Part shown: positions 48,851-61,926 of the stretch, in pieces
Numbering within the stretch: position 1 is the first letter of the stretch
Layout of the letters: each line of letters opens with the position of its first letter
Assembly (NCBI RefSeq): GCF_005239225.2
Contig: NC_133297.1
Location: 6,518,392 to 6,582,391 of the forward strand
DNA: 64,000 nt
From: Populus alba
Taxonomy: Eukaryota; Streptophyta; Magnoliopsida; Malpighiales; Salicaceae
Direction of reading: 5' to 3'
Notes under the pieces: model-generated
What the model saw: the letters and a program-made list of their open reading frames with translations, nothing else
Databases searched by the model: none
Told to the model about the DNA's origin: nothing
Program-made: the position numbers and the translations under genes

Positions 48851-49339
48851 TCGTTTCTTCTTCTTTTTCTTTTTCTTCTTCTTTCTTTATTTATACAAAT
48901 ATTTTTTTCTCTTCATGTTATTGTTGCCACTTTTTTTAAAAAAATCAGTCAATTTATTTTTGTTGTTTTTTCTATTATATTAAATAAAACAATCTTATTG
49001 AATTCAATAGGATCTGTAACTTGAGTTACATGCTCTTTTTCTTTCCTCATAATACATTAGCACACTTTAATATCGTTTTTATATATTACAAAAAAGAACA
49101 TCCTATCTAGTATAATTTAGCATAACTTTAGAGTTAATCAATTGCCCATAAAATTGGTAATTTGGTAGGATGGTGTCATGCAGGGATTGGCTAATGTCAT
49201 TCTGATGGTCCAAACCTCGCCTCGTGTTTCTATTTAACTAACCTACAGAGAGGGAAGGAGAACATGTTTTTTAACTAATTTGACAGTGTCCCTTCAGAGG
49301 GAGAGAGTTGCAGCTTTCTTGCATGTTGGTACCAAGACA

Positions 49340-49486
49340 GCCCAGCTTTTTCCTTTCCTGTCCTTAAAGATATTCAAGATTATTAGGGGGGGGGGGGGGG
49401 GGCATGTTAGCCCACCTTTTCCTTTCTTGTCCTTAAAGATATTCAAGATTTTTTTTTTTTTTTGGGGGGGGGGTGGTCGGGGGGGC
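49340..49486. repeat. Duplicated 45-bp segment with G-runs
   Basis: CCTGTCCTTAAAGATATTCA occurs twice (near 49358 and 49427, with one T/C difference). The first copy is followed by an 18-G run and the second by a 15-T run and a 10-G run, then TGGTCG and a 7-G run. Homopolymer lengths may be unreliable. Confidence 0.8.
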
Positions 49487-51124
49487 ACATGAAGGATCCC
49501 TCAACACGTGGCTCAAGATGTTCTTCATTCAGATTAATTGAAAAAATCACGTATATATTTTAATATTATATTAAAAGTAATTCTAAGCTCTATAAACATT
49601 CTTATGGAACATGACGAACAAAAGATTTTTTTTAAAAAAAATTCTCCGGTGACTCCCCTCCTTCTCTATTGAATTCCCTTCTCAATATAATAATCATGTG
49701 TTTTGTGAATTTATTAATTTAAAGAGAAGAGAAGTTAATATAAAGATATATTGAAAATTTATTCATTGTATATAGATAAATTGAAAACTCAGCTATTTTA
49801 TAATAATAATAATAAAACTGATTTAATCAATGATATAAGGATACATTGGAGACTCATCCAATTACATAAAGATAAATTTTACAATTTCTTCTTTGTTTAT
49901 TTGTTCTGTTACATAAATTCAGTAATATGGTATAGAGTGTCTTAGCAAAACTATTGAAAATTATTTTAAAAATATTAAATTAATATATTTTGTTTACATG
50001 AAAAGCAAATTAAAAAACAAGCTAACCAGAAAAATAAAAAATAAAAAAACGCCATCAAGCTAACTTGTTTCCCTAACAAACAAAACCAACCTAGCCCAAT
50101 TTTCGCCACTAGGTAGTTGAGACCGAAGCGTCAGATTAGGATTTATTTGGTCGTGAAATTCAGTAATTTAATGAACCTAAAGCTGGGTTTTAGAGACACA
50201 GTCAATGGATTGGTTGTTGCCACGTAAGGTCTCAACAGATGATATTAACTATCTAACCCAATTTAGCTGGACAGCAGAGGCTGATACTATTACTTTAAAA
50301 TCAACAAAAAACAGATCCACTGACGACTTGGAGCTAATTTTAAGGTGGGTAAGTGATGTTTACCTAGGAGGTGATTTGTAGCCGTTACACCTCCTTCCTT
50401 TCCTCCTTGAAGTTGGTTGTTTGTTTCTTGGTTAGGCCAATTGCAACAATCATTCAGCTAATTCTGAGATTAAGCCTCACCAGAGCCACTTATCAGGTTA
50501 ACTTCTCTGAGACTCTAACTGAGCAAAGTGGGTGGGTTGATTTTGTCCCATGCTGGGATTTTGGCCTTTCCCCCTCCCTCTACACTCCTCAAGCATTGGA
50601 TGCTCCTCTCTCTTTTGAACGAACAGTGTCCCAAAAGACGAAGCCTCATCCTGGAAAAAGAAAGCAAAAAAAGCTCTACCAAGTCGTATTACACTCGAGA
50701 AAGTAATCGAATTTATGGGGAGAAACCTGCTTTTCTATGTAGATTTATATGATATGATTATTTGTTGGCCAAATTAGGACCAGCGGGATCGTGACAACTG
50801 AATTCCTTCGTGATGTATTATTATAAGAAAGGAACAACACTGCCGAGTTCCTTGTTCTGCATCAAAACGAATACAAAAACAAACAGATGGAAAAGAAAAA
50901 GTTATTTTGGTGCTGTTTCAAATATTTTAGATTAAATTGCAAGGATACTTGAAATGGGACCAGTGGGGGAAAAGAAAATAGCATCTCTTTATCTAAATCC
51001 TGATATTTCAAGAGGTTTGTTTTGTATTCTAAAAATTACATTGGGAGATATAAAGAATGGTTAGTATAAGCAAATCGTTATATAAACACTTGTATTTAAA
51101 TATTAATTGTGTTGGAAATTCACT

Positions 51125-51128
<4 letters not shown>

Positions 51129-51161
<33 letters not shown>
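51129..51161. repeat. TG dinucleotide microsatellite
   Basis: An uninterrupted TG run of about 16 units. Confidence 0.92.
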
Positions 51162-51162
<1 letters not shown>

Positions 51163-51526
51163 GTTTCTTTTATAGAGAAAATCACAATTCATTTGCCCGG
51201 CCACGGTGTAAATCATCTCACCTGTTCTTGGACGAAAAAGAAAAGGACAAGTAAGAAAAAAATGAATCTACAGATACAAAGAGATGACTTTCTTGTCTTT
51301 ATCATATGCATAGTAGCAATATTAGTTTCCGGCCTGGTGCTTCGCTAGATGCTAACCCGTAATTAGGAGTACATCGCCATCATTGAAAAATGAGATTTGC
51401 TGAACTATAGACGTTTCTAATGTCTCGATTCCCTAATAGGACAAGTTAGCCGTAGTCTTTGAGAGAAACGAAGGAATCGCTCCATAAAATCCAAAATTTC
51501 CTTCAGAGATTAAAAATATGTAAGTT

Positions 51527-51717
51527 TTTGTTTGGCATGGTTACTTTTTAATTAATTTTTTATATTAAAATATATGTTGATAATATTTTTTTAATTTTTA
51601 ACAATTAATTTTTATATTAGTACATTAAAATAATTTAAAAATACTAAAAACATATTAATTTAAAATTAATAAAAAAATATATTTTTTAAAACACAAAATA
51701 AAACAGATACCAAATCA
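51527..51717 (+). mobile_element. AT-rich MITE copy
   Basis: Begins GTTTGGCATGGTTACTTTTT, contains TTTTATATTAGTACATTAAA and CATATTAATTTAAAATTAAT, and ends near ACCAAATCATGC. The ends look like imperfect inverted repeats (GTTTGGCATG and CATGATTTGGT). Confidence 0.55.
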
Positions 51718-53077
51718 TGCTGCCTACCTTATTTTATTCCACGGGAGCTGCCCTTTTAAGCAGCCCTTCGAAGAATCGTATCTGATGACCTGTCAATGGT
51801 GCTGCCTTTACAGTGAAAAAGGACCGTTAAAGGGATGGCGGTTTTAGCAGCTTAGTGCGTTGGGGGATCAAATCCTTTTCTGATTTGTTCTTCTTTATTT
51901 CTTAGATAGCAATTATTGCTTCTAAAACCCAAAAAAAGGATCGCGGTCTGGGCACGTGTTGGTTTTAAAGTGGTCAGGAGATCTGTCAAAATAACAATCC
52001 GTACTTCAATCATTCCTTCTAGCAAAATATTTTTTTAAGATTAAAAAATAAAAAAATAACAGACTTCAAAATTTATTTGTAAAAATAATATAGTTTAATT
52101 ACTTCTAGTCATCCATGATTTTCTTAAAAAACAACTGAGAGGAGTAATTTTAAAAAATATTTTAAATTTTAAATTTAAAAAATAAATCAAACTCTATTCT
52201 TGTATAAAACTCTATAAATAAAGAAATGTTATATTTTCTTATGTAAAATTAAACAGGTTTGACTTAAGATATAATTGAAATTGTTTTGGAAGGAGAGAAA
52301 ACTACAACAATTATTAAGATAAAGTCATGTACATCTATCTATTTAATAAAAAAAGAATTTGTTAATAATAAATAATTTTTTTTTTATAATTCATAAATAA
52401 AATGCTAAAACCTATAAATTATTTAAAAAATAAAGAGTATGCTTCGTTAAAAAAAAATTTATTTTGTTGTCACACTTTTATATCTAGAGTTATCTTTTAG
52501 TTTATTATTTAAAATTTTTTTCTGTTAAAATAGTTTTGTTTATTATCGAGGAAAAGTCTTACGGAAAGGAAAATTACACAAAAAAAATCACAGGCAAAGG
52601 GCTAAACACAAGCTTCCATTTCTTTACTCCGGATTGTATCAAAGCTTAATGGGCCCAGGCCTAGCAGCAGCCTGTGCCGTGGTCCGTGGACATTGAAATG
52701 CCAAGCCACGAAATAACATCTAAGCCCAATTATAAGCGTGCCAGACTCTCATTTCTTCATTCTTTGTTCGTTTTATCCTCTTTTTTTTTTTTTCCCTTCC
52801 AATTTGGTTATTAATTTTTTTCCATTTATGATTGCAATGATATAACTCAAATCCTAGTCTTTGATCACAAAGTTTTGATCCATAATCCTACACAGAGCAT
52901 TATTTTCCTCTTCTTGGCCAAGTTATTGGAAGCCTATGGGTTTGTTCTCCTCACAGGACAGGACAGGAAGTTGAATTTATTTTTTTCCCTGGTTAATGTT
53001 GCGCCTGGGAGGTTAAAGAAGGAGAAACACCTGCCACTAATAAAATGCACATGCAACTAAGTCGTTGGGAGACGGGA

Positions 53078-53187
53078 TTTTAAAAAATGTTTTTGTTTTT
53101 TTGTTTTAAATATATTTTTAATTTTTTTAATATAATTTTAATATGTTAATAGTTTAGGGTTTAAAAAAACTATTTTTAAAAACACCC
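53078..53187. mobile_element. AT-rich MITE remnant
   Basis: Short, truncated copy around TTAATATAATTTTAATATGT and TTAAAAACACCCACC. Confidence 0.35.
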
Positions 53188-53736
53188 ACCACAATCTCAA
53201 TCTCAAGCGCCTTTTATAAAAGACTTCTTGCTAAAACTTCTATGCATCACCAACATACAAGCCACGCTGCTAATTGAGGTTATATTTTGCATGAGATTTT
53301 GATTTTGATTTAATTTAGTTCTTAAATTTTATAAAAATTATAAATAAGTTTGGTTAGAAACTATTTTTAATTTAACAAAAAAAATTGTGATAAAATTAAG
53401 TTCAGATTTTATTTGATCAAAAGTCAGCTTAAATTTTGACCTAAAGCATCTCTTTAAAAAAATAATAATATCTTTTTACTAAACATACATTTAATTAAAA
53501 ATTATCTATAAAAAACAACTCTTGAATTATGACTAAAAAGTAAAAATATTTTCATACGTTATAGGCTAGTGCACTTCTATTCTTGTTTCAATGCCTCAAT
53601 TTGGCAGAGATCTTAAAGAACAGCGAGGGTTTTAATTAACAATGAAACTTAAGATCAGCAACAATTGGACGAGTGTGTACATAGAATATTTCAAAAGAAA
53701 AAATAATGAAGCAAATACTAAAGAGCAAGGGTACCT

Positions 53737-56700
53737 TCAATTAATAATGATAGGATTACAGTATTTTCTCTTTTGCCTCCTAGCTTTCCGCAAAATCCTT
53801 GCAGTGTCTTCCTTTGTTTCACCGATTATGGGGTTTCTGATGCCTTGAACAGGGAAAACAGGTAGCATTTAGAGCGACGTTAGCAGATCGAATAATGGTT
53901 CTGAAAATCTTCTTCCTCGAAATACCTGTTTCTTTAACATCGAGCAAGCAAGAAAAACCTCCATCAATCTCCTCATCTGAATCGATAATAACTCTACTTT
54001 GTTCTTCCTGCAATATGGATCAACATTTTAAATTGACCAAGAATATTAGGTGAGAATTTTCTTTGAATCAGTAAGCAGAAGATTTCCCATGAAACCCATA
54101 CAGCAGAGGCCATTCACGTGTTGTTTATTTTTTTTGCTGCAACTACTTTTACCACGCCAATCAACCAGGAAGAGCCAACATACACCACATCCCAACTAAA
54201 AACCTGTGTTTGCTTAGCAACACTGGGAAGACCAAAAACATTTGCACACTAAGAACTACCTGTTGATCCGAAGAAACTCTGGTGCGTTTCTGCTCCCTGA
54301 GGGATGCCGCTTGTGTGAAAGTGTGTTGTTTCACCTTTACAGACTTCCAACCTCCCATTTCCACCTTCGGAACTGTTTCTGCTTGCCCAGCAACCTTTGG
54401 ACGCAAAGTCGGCCTGGAATCGAGAAAAATCATTCAGGGCTCTTGGTTTGATACAATGACTATTTCAATTAAGTTTAAGAATTGAACAACCAAAGTAGAT
54501 CAACTAGGCGATACGGAAAAAACAAAAGAACAACTAGACAGTACAAAACCAAGGCATTTAATCAATCCAAGCAAAGGATGCCAATAACATGGTATGGAAC
54601 TACCATGCACTTGTCTTTTCTCTCTTTCACACTCATGTATTTAAATTTCTTATGCACGGAAAATGGAATCAACAAGCATATAAAACGAGAGAATCAGTAG
54701 GAGAAAACCAAGTTGGATATAGGAAAACTAGATCTTTGCATACTTCTTCACTGGCTCTGGCTTTCTCTGTGGAGTAACATGATGGCTAGTAACCTGCAAA
54801 TTTGAATAGATGCAAGGTTTTATGATAAATTATGCATGCAAAAGTTAATTTCTCGGATAAGATACCCCGAATTTTCTTAGAAGAGTAAAGCACCTTTGGA
54901 GAAAGTACAGTGATTGATGGACATTTTTGGTTGAGGGGGGTCTTCAGGCTGCAAGCCATCTCCTGCGAGTATAGAAATGACAGGGTGAAAAGGTATTAAC
55001 AAGCAAAAGCCGAGAGGCATAATTGAGTACTTAAAGCAGGGATTAAGTGATTAATCAAGCATTTCTAAGAAGACCGGACACTTCAATATTATTTTTATTA
55101 AGCAAGGAAGTAGATGCAACTCAATGTTACATTACAAATTCTATCAGGTATTCTAGCTTTGCCGCTGCGACATTATACATGCCTGGATTTCTTTTTTGAA
55201 GGTTGTGCACAGCTCATTCTGTAGTCTGTACAGAAATGTTTCCGTCTGCTTTGGTAAGGTAGCAAGTGCCGAGAAAATCTGCTGCAGCTTATCTTGATAT
55301 CTATCCTTGCTTAGTTGTTCTGATACAGATTTCAGGCTCCCCTCAAGGCTGAATTTGACATCTTCTTGTCCCTTATTCTGGTTTAAAATATCTCGGTAGT
55401 GTTTAAAAGTGCTGAGTCATTGGCACTCAAACAACTATGCTGATCTAAGTCAAAAGAGTCATCATAAGTGTACTGTTAGTGTTACCATTAGCTGCAGCGA
55501 AGTGTCGAGGACAATCAACTTCTGACGCATGCCTTCCGCTGGATGAAATTGAGAAGACAAAATGACTTTAACAAATTATGTTAAAAAACTTAGATTGCAT
55601 GCAATGGGATTAAATTCACGGTTAATTATAGGATGAACAGTCACTAAATATCTTAGTTCTAATCCAAATCCTTCCTGACAAGACAAGGCTGGAAGCAAAC
55701 AGAACAAATGAGGATAATTAAATCTGTTAAGATTCAAGTACATACCCTATGGCCTATGGGACACATATATATCAATATCAGTTATTTAATAAAATAATAA
55801 ATAAAATACAAAGCTCTATTCAACTTAAAGGGCAGGACACGGAACAATTTACCACAATCCTAAGGAACGATTTCACAAACATTTTTTCTCACAAGCTCCT
55901 AATTTCCAACGTGTTAAGAGTTTTATCACTCACTCTCCAGTGATGCTTCTTTTACTCCTTTCTTTACTTGCATGACATCACTCTGAACAGAATCCAAGAT
56001 CATTCCAAACTTGGTTAAAGAAGTTTCCATCATTCCGATCCGGTGCTGAAGTTCTTCATTTATCTGACCTGCTTAGTTAAACAAAGAATTTAGCACTCCA
56101 CAGAAAGAAGAATTCACACATGCAAGAATATAATCTTAATTGATCCACATATAGATCTTGAATAGGAGAGCTAAACTGCTAGACTTTTCAGATAATTTAT
56201 TTCACTCCATATGAAACTTACATTTATGATCTGGAACACGAGCAGCACTCCATTTGCGCACTATATTGGAAGAAGATCTAGAGACTGGCAATTGACTCTC
56301 TTCACGTTTATAGCTAATTACTGGTAGGCAAGACGGCTTCTTCATAGAGTTCTCTTGCTCCTGAGAACTGAATCTCTGCATAGAAAATGAAGAAAAAGCA
56401 AAGGAAAAAAGTGGAATGATGAATTCATATTCAGTTGTATTTTATATACAAAAAACAAATAGCTAATACAAAATTGTTTCTTTTAATTTTGCTCAATTAA
56501 TTCCATCACAGTTCAAAACCATTACATGAGACACCATTCTATTCATGAAGGTTTGGCAAAGGAGCAACAAAGGGGTCCAGACGAGGCAACTATTCCCTGT
56601 AAAAGAATCAAAAACGAAGTTTTGAAAGTGGCAAAACACACACTTTGAAGGGGGTTCTCACCCCTCTAATTTAGACATAATATGTACAACAGAAGTGAAT

Positions 56701-58112
56701 AGCAGATGGAAGAGCCCTTACGACAAGAGTGGGTCTAGGTGTAAGAATAGTCATTGAGCAATAGAACAACAAAACAGCTAAAGGAACTAGATCTTCACAG
56801 CTTATAATTTCCATATCTATCAGAAATAAAATGAAGGTCAGTTTGACAGCTAACCCCCTCCGTAATCTTTTACTGTACGATGGTAAATTATAAGTGTTTA
56901 CATGTTGTCACAGAAGAATGAGAAATCTGCTTGATTGACTTAATCACTTTCACTTAAGATTCACAATCTGGAACTCCAAAAGCTTCCATAATTCAGGCTC
57001 ACCTTCTCTCAAAGCAGATACGAAAATAAAATGATTTTAAATTACACCTTATCCAATTCCTTAACCAAGAACCTCAACTCAACCGAGCTTAATAGTGAAA
57101 AAACTATAAAATGTAGGGCGGCAAATATTTGAATTTCTAGAGAACAATTTACCACAGAATTCCAATTCACTGTTCTCTTATAACGCTCCATTTTCTCATT
57201 AACACAAATAAAGTCGAATCAAAATGAGAATCAACCTGATCAATTGTCAGAGCTTCATCAAGAGAAGTCTGAGAAAATATGCCATGCTGAGATGAAAATC
57301 CCTGTGAAAATGACTGTTGTGATTGTTGTGATCGAAGCTGTGATGCTTGTTGTGATCCAACTGGTATAGAGCTCGATCTCCTTCATATCATAAAAAGAAC
57401 AATTAGGACAATTAAGCAGGACAAAACTCTCAAAACAATGAAGACATCTTTAAATACCTTCTCTCATATCTTATTAAAAAATCGCCTAATTAACTGACAA
57501 CGAAAATCTTAACATTACATAAACATGTATTCTCATATTCTCCAGTTTTTCTTAGAAACAGTTAATTTAAGTCTTTAAGATCAGACAAAAGGCTAAACAC
57601 ATGAGCGAAGAAGCAAAATAGTGAATATTTTAGTTTCACTCTCCGAAAAAAATAAAATGAACGGACAAAGCTAAAGTAAGCAGCTGTTTTTTTTTTATTA
57701 TTATTATTTATTTCATCTCTCTCGTTTTTTTTTTTTTTAAAACAAATTCTCAGCATCCAAGCAAATCTCACAAAGAAATCAAAATCAGCTCATCTCCTCC
57801 AGATCATTTTAAATGAGAGGAAATATTGGATTGGAAAACGAAATTAAACACTCGATTCATTCTGCTTGGCGACTGAGAAGACAGAAGAAAATCTATATGA
57901 GAGAAAAAAAGTCACACCGTTGTTTTTGTTGTTCAATTTTTGAAATCTCGAAAGCTAAGCTAAACAAAAACAGAAACTCAATTTATTTAGTCTTAGTGAA
58001 TTTTCTTAGAATCCAAACACAAGCGAGTCGTAATAGTAAAATCGAACCTTGATTGCGGAGGAAGTACCGAAATGGAGCTGAGATCGCAAGCTTTGTTGAT
58101 CTTCAACTTCAT
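53737..58112 (-). CDS. PRD3: PRD3/PAIR1 homologue, meiotic DSB formation, complete
   Basis: PRD3 (rice PAIR1) is needed for SPO11-dependent meiotic double-strand breaks and has been proposed as the plant counterpart of Mer2/IHO1. Coding exons, 5' to 3': 58112-58048, 57380-57236, 56375-56222, 56068-55934, 55538-55486, 55377-55183, 54962-54894, 54793-54744, 54413-54260, 54007-53926, 53843-53737. They sum to 1209 bp, 402 residues, against about 449 in Arabidopsis. It starts MKLKINKACDLSSISVLPPQ, has a Ser/Gln-rich segment (about 28-55), a likely coiled-coil core (about 122-249; HRIGMMETSLTKFGMILDSV) and the C-terminal signature VIIDSDEEIDGGFSCLL, ending RKARRQKRKYCNPIIIN. All junctions keep frame. 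Intron 55182-54963 has a GC donor; the other ten are GT-AG or consistent with it. Start and end both match the family. Confidence 0.94.
54963..55182 (-). other. GC-AG intron of PRD3
   Basis: The exon ends AAATCCAG (KKEIQ) and the intron starts GCATGTAT; the acceptor is CTCGCAG before GAGATGGCTTGC (EMAC). If not spliced, the frame continues ACIMSQRQS and stops, giving a protein truncated at about residue 258. Confidence 0.82.
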
Positions 58113-58284
58113 TTGATCGTGTTAGTGATTTTGAGATCTCAATGAGGAGAAATGGGACCCCAATTTGATTGATTGAAACCAGGTTTGGCGAAGCGAGAAA
58201 TTGATTTTTTAATTCAAATGAACAATCGAGAGAGACAGAGATCGGTTATGAGTGGAGAGATTTTTGAAATGTGAATTGACAAGG

Positions 58285-58309
58285 TTTATATGTTAGGCAT
58301 GGCGGGAAA
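58285..58309 (-). promoter_or_regulatory. PRD3 promoter: TATA-like box and E2F-type site
   Basis: On the minus strand TTTCCCGC (58309-58302) fits the E2F consensus TTTSSCGC. TATAAA (58290-58285) lies 12 bp nearer the gene, about 175 bp before the ATG. A TATA box here with a short leader is plausible; binding is inference. Confidence 0.5.
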
Positions 58310-58447
58310 GAGGCTTGCGTCTTTGCCCCTGTATTACTAGTTGGGTCGGGCTTGAATTTCCTCAATCGTGGGCCATGGATAATGCAAGGCTTGGAACTTT
58401 CTTTTCCTTTCAACCCTGTCAGCCTCTTGTGTTTGATATAGTAATAC

Positions 58448-58622
58448 ATATTATTTTTTATAAAGTATTTTTAAAAAATATATATTAAAATTATTTTTTT
58501 ATTTTTAAATATTTATTTTTTTATATCAACATGTTAAAAAATTTTAAAAAATATAAAAAATTAATTTAAATTTAAAAAATAAAAAATTTACAAAACTACT
58601 ATTCAATTGGAACACCAAACAT
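58448..58622. mobile_element. AT-rich MITE remnant
   Basis: Contains AAATATATATTAAAATTATT, TATATCAACATGTTAAAAAA and AATTGGAACACCAAACATCC, the family core and a terminal CACCAAACA box. Confidence 0.5.
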
Positions 58623-60108
58623 CCTCTTAACATAACTCAACATTGCTAATTAAATTATTTTTTATGTATAAAACTGTCTAAATATAACATCTCTAAAACA
58701 TTAAAAAAAATCAGAAAATATTTGAAAACACAAGATTAAATCAGCTATGATTTTTCTTTATTGTTCTTGATATATTTTTTTAAAAAATATATTAAAACTT
58801 AAAAAAAATATCATAAAACATTCATTATCGAATGAAAGCCTTAAATATTAAAATCAATTTTTTTAGTGGTCGGAATTCATGTGAATCGATGATTTTTTCT
58901 TTTTATCTGGATTCAAGTAATTTATTTATTTTAACTCATGAACTGAAAAAAAAAAAACCAAAATAATTTTTAAAAAAAATTATATAGGAACGGTTAAAGT
59001 TGGGAGATAAAAGCTGGATGATGGAAACGGTGGTTTCTTCTCAAAAAGTTTAGATGGGTCATAATATTTCTCCATATTTCACACTACGGTTTCCCATAAT
59101 TTAATATTTCTTTCATTAAATAATTTGACATATCAGTTACTAAATTGAAAAATAATAAATCTTAATAACGAAATTAAGAAAAAAGCCACATGTTCATTTC
59201 TATGGTGAAATCCCAGGTCTTTTAGTATAATTTAAATGAGGAATTTTCACTATTAAAAAACAAATTAATTTAACACTGACTGTAAATTTGAATTTCTTTT
59301 CTTACAACTTTCCAGCTCGTCCAAGAATGCAAGGGTTGTGTTTGCTATTGTGTAAATTTTCTTTTCTTTCAAAATGGATAGCACATCCAAAGATTCCTCA
59401 AGCTCCCCACGTATATAAAGCAAAACTTATCAAATGCATTTCTGGGTTCTTTTCTCAATCATTATAATTAGGAATTAAATGCAACGCAGGATTTTTTAGT
59501 GGTATGCTCCCCTTCAAATGAAGGGATCCCTAGATTTCGAGGGTGTTTAGTTAGTGAATTTGCTTCATCTATTAAATCAAAAAAGAAAAGGAAAAGGGAA
59601 GGAAGGAGCTCAGGATTTGATGAAAGTTGGATCAAAGATTATTTTCAGGGGCACGTCGTCGTTTTTGTAGATTTGACCTAAAATTAATTTGATGAAAAGA
59701 CCGTGGAACAAAATGAAGAAAATCTTAGCAGTCAATAAAAAAATTAATTATTTATGTTGAAACTTCTTCCACCTATCAAGCAGTCAGTAATTAAAATAAT
59801 ATTCCCTAACCTAAACGGAATTCTTCATGGTCGACTCTTGCAGTATCAGCATGGGATCACATAATATTCTCTTTTATTTTAAATCACAACAAATATTTTC
59901 AACGTATTTGTTAGCTAAAACCAAAGTTTTTGCTCAGACTATTTTTAAAGAATTATGGTACCCTGTGTTGACTTGGTTATGTTCCTAACTAACATTCGTG
60001 GGATCACATAATTAATATAAGTGCTCTAGTAAGATATATTTCTAATCTAACACTTATTTTACTGGCATGTTGATAAAATGTTTTATTTATAATTGATTGG
60101 TTGAAAAT

Positions 60109-60283
60109 ATAGTTGCAATTGCTTTTCAAAGTATATTATTTAGAAATATATTAAAATAATATTTTTTTATTTTATTTTTTAAAAATTATTTTTTATATTA
60201 GTATATTAAATTGATCTGAAAACATAAAAAAATGTATTAATTTGAAACAAATAAAATAATAAAAAATTTTCTTTAAAACCGGT
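60109..60283 (+). mobile_element. AT-rich MITE copy
   Basis: Reads TAGTTGCAATTGCTTTTCAA, AATATATTAAAATAATATTT and TATTAGTATATTAAATTGAT, then AATTTGAAACAAATAAAATA. This is one of the clearer copies. Confidence 0.6.
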
Positions 60284-61785
60284 ATATGAGGTCGTAGAAG
60301 AAACAATCTGATATCGCTACATTAATAAAAGCCAGGCACGCATTTTCCATGCAACATGATATTTCTTGTGATGCAGCCCAATGGGACTCCATGCCCCTTC
60401 ACATTTTCTTTTCCATATAGTCTATATTCTTTGGAAAATGATGTATTCGTATGTTTGGTACACATGAGCCATTGATTTAAAACCGGCAGTTCAAATTTCC
60501 TTTGCCATAAATAAATTATCACACGTGAAAAAGACATGTAAACATATACTATCATCTCAAAGGTAAAGATATAATAATTTACTTTAAACCATAGATTGGG
60601 TTGGTCATAGATGCTGTTGTAAATAATATAATTTAATTAAAAAGTTATTCCAAAACATTTCTATTCTACACTGAAAAGATTACTTTTTTTTTTAAGTTGA
60701 AATATTTAAAACTAATAAATTTTAATTTTATATTTAAAAAAATAATATCTTTTTTTAGTGTTTATATAATAAACAATGATATAAGTTAGTAATAAACTAG
60801 AAATGATGGTAGGCTTGCACACATCATGTTGTGTTGAGTTTTAGAAAAATCATTGTTTTCTCCCTGTGTAAGAGCAACGCATATACTTTCTAAGCTTTTT
60901 TTTCTAGTAATAATTTATTTTTTTGCCTTTAAATTGAAACCACAGTTTTTGAAGCTCTTGCAATTTATTTTTTCTAACAGCTATTTTTTTTCTTTAACAA
61001 CTATATTTTAAAGGCTGGATGCTCCCTTTAATTCTCCATTTAATTTCTCCATATATGTTATAAATTGCAGGTCTATATACTAACACCTACACTTTTTGAA
61101 GAAGATAATATAATTCATTTTAGGTTGCTAGAATTTCTTATTCTGGTTTGCCTTATTGTTTCTTCTTTCTTCTATTCTAGAGGAGGAAACTATTGAATCC
61201 TGGGGGGATAGTTTTTTATTGAAGAAATATCCCCCGCCCCAGGTTTTCTATTTATTCCTTTCTTCTTCTTTTTTTTATATTCTTCCTCCACTTTTCCTTT
61301 ACCAACACATGCATGATACTTCATGTTTTGAGAAACCTAGGAATTATGTTAGAAAGAGTTGGAATAAAATAATTATTGAAATTTCACCTAATTATCAATT
61401 TAAATCTTTACAGCAAATTAATTTTTTAACATGATGTCCGAGTAAGAATTTGAATAGTATTATTTTTTTCTTTATAGTAACCAAATAAATTTCAGCATTT
61501 ACACCTTGAGAGGAGTCTTTTGAAAGCTAGCGTTAATATTATAAAAATATCATTGTATCTCACATAAAGCTTAATATTCAAGATGGGAGTGTTTTTCTTT
61601 GACAATTTCAAAGTTATTTTTCACCTGCATGCGAATTTTAGGCCCTGTTGTTGATAACACAGTTGATTTGGCATGAGAAAATTGCAGCAAGACGTGCAGG
61701 TTTTCTTAAGAAAAAGCATATTAACTAACAATGAAACCTCTGTCATTCGACGCCACTTTGGATACCTTGAATATCCTTTTAAAAA

Positions 61786-61926
61786 AAAAATTAAAGTATT
61801 TTTTACTCTAAAAAATATTAAATTAATATTTTTTATAGTTTTGATATATTAAAATAAAAAAAGATTTATTTTAATAATTAAAAAAAGAGAGAGAAACTAT
61901 TCTAACCAAAAAACAAAAGACACCCC
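61786..61926. mobile_element. AT-rich MITE remnant
   Basis: Contains TTAAAGTATTTTTTACTCTA, TTGATATATTAAAATAAAAA and ends AAAGACACCCCC. Degraded family copy. Confidence 0.45.

Larger units (their letters stand above)
44701..53736. other. Gene-free intergenic region between TRM and PRD3
   Basis: No supported gene. Contents noted separately are MITE remnants, a TA microsatellite, the T-rich degenerate array, G-runs and a TG microsatellite. A frame at 50371-50706 (+) has no recognisable domain and is judged chance. Confidence 0.45.

Noticed and set aside
50371..50706. 111-codon plus-strand frame
   Set aside because: Low-complexity hydrophobic start, no family likeness, no splice or promoter context.
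53819..53925. PRD3 alternative end …FPCSRHQKPHNR
   Set aside because: This is read-through of the last intron (53925-53844). Splicing gives the family ending RKARRQKRKYCNPIIIN.
54716..54743. In-frame stop shortly after PRD3 exon 8
   Set aside because: The donor AA|GTATGC at 54743 removes it, and the next exon restores the conserved C-terminus.
59499..59681. Short plus-strand frame with a basic KSKKKRKRE stretch
   Set aside because: Only 60 codons, A-rich composition, no homologous context.
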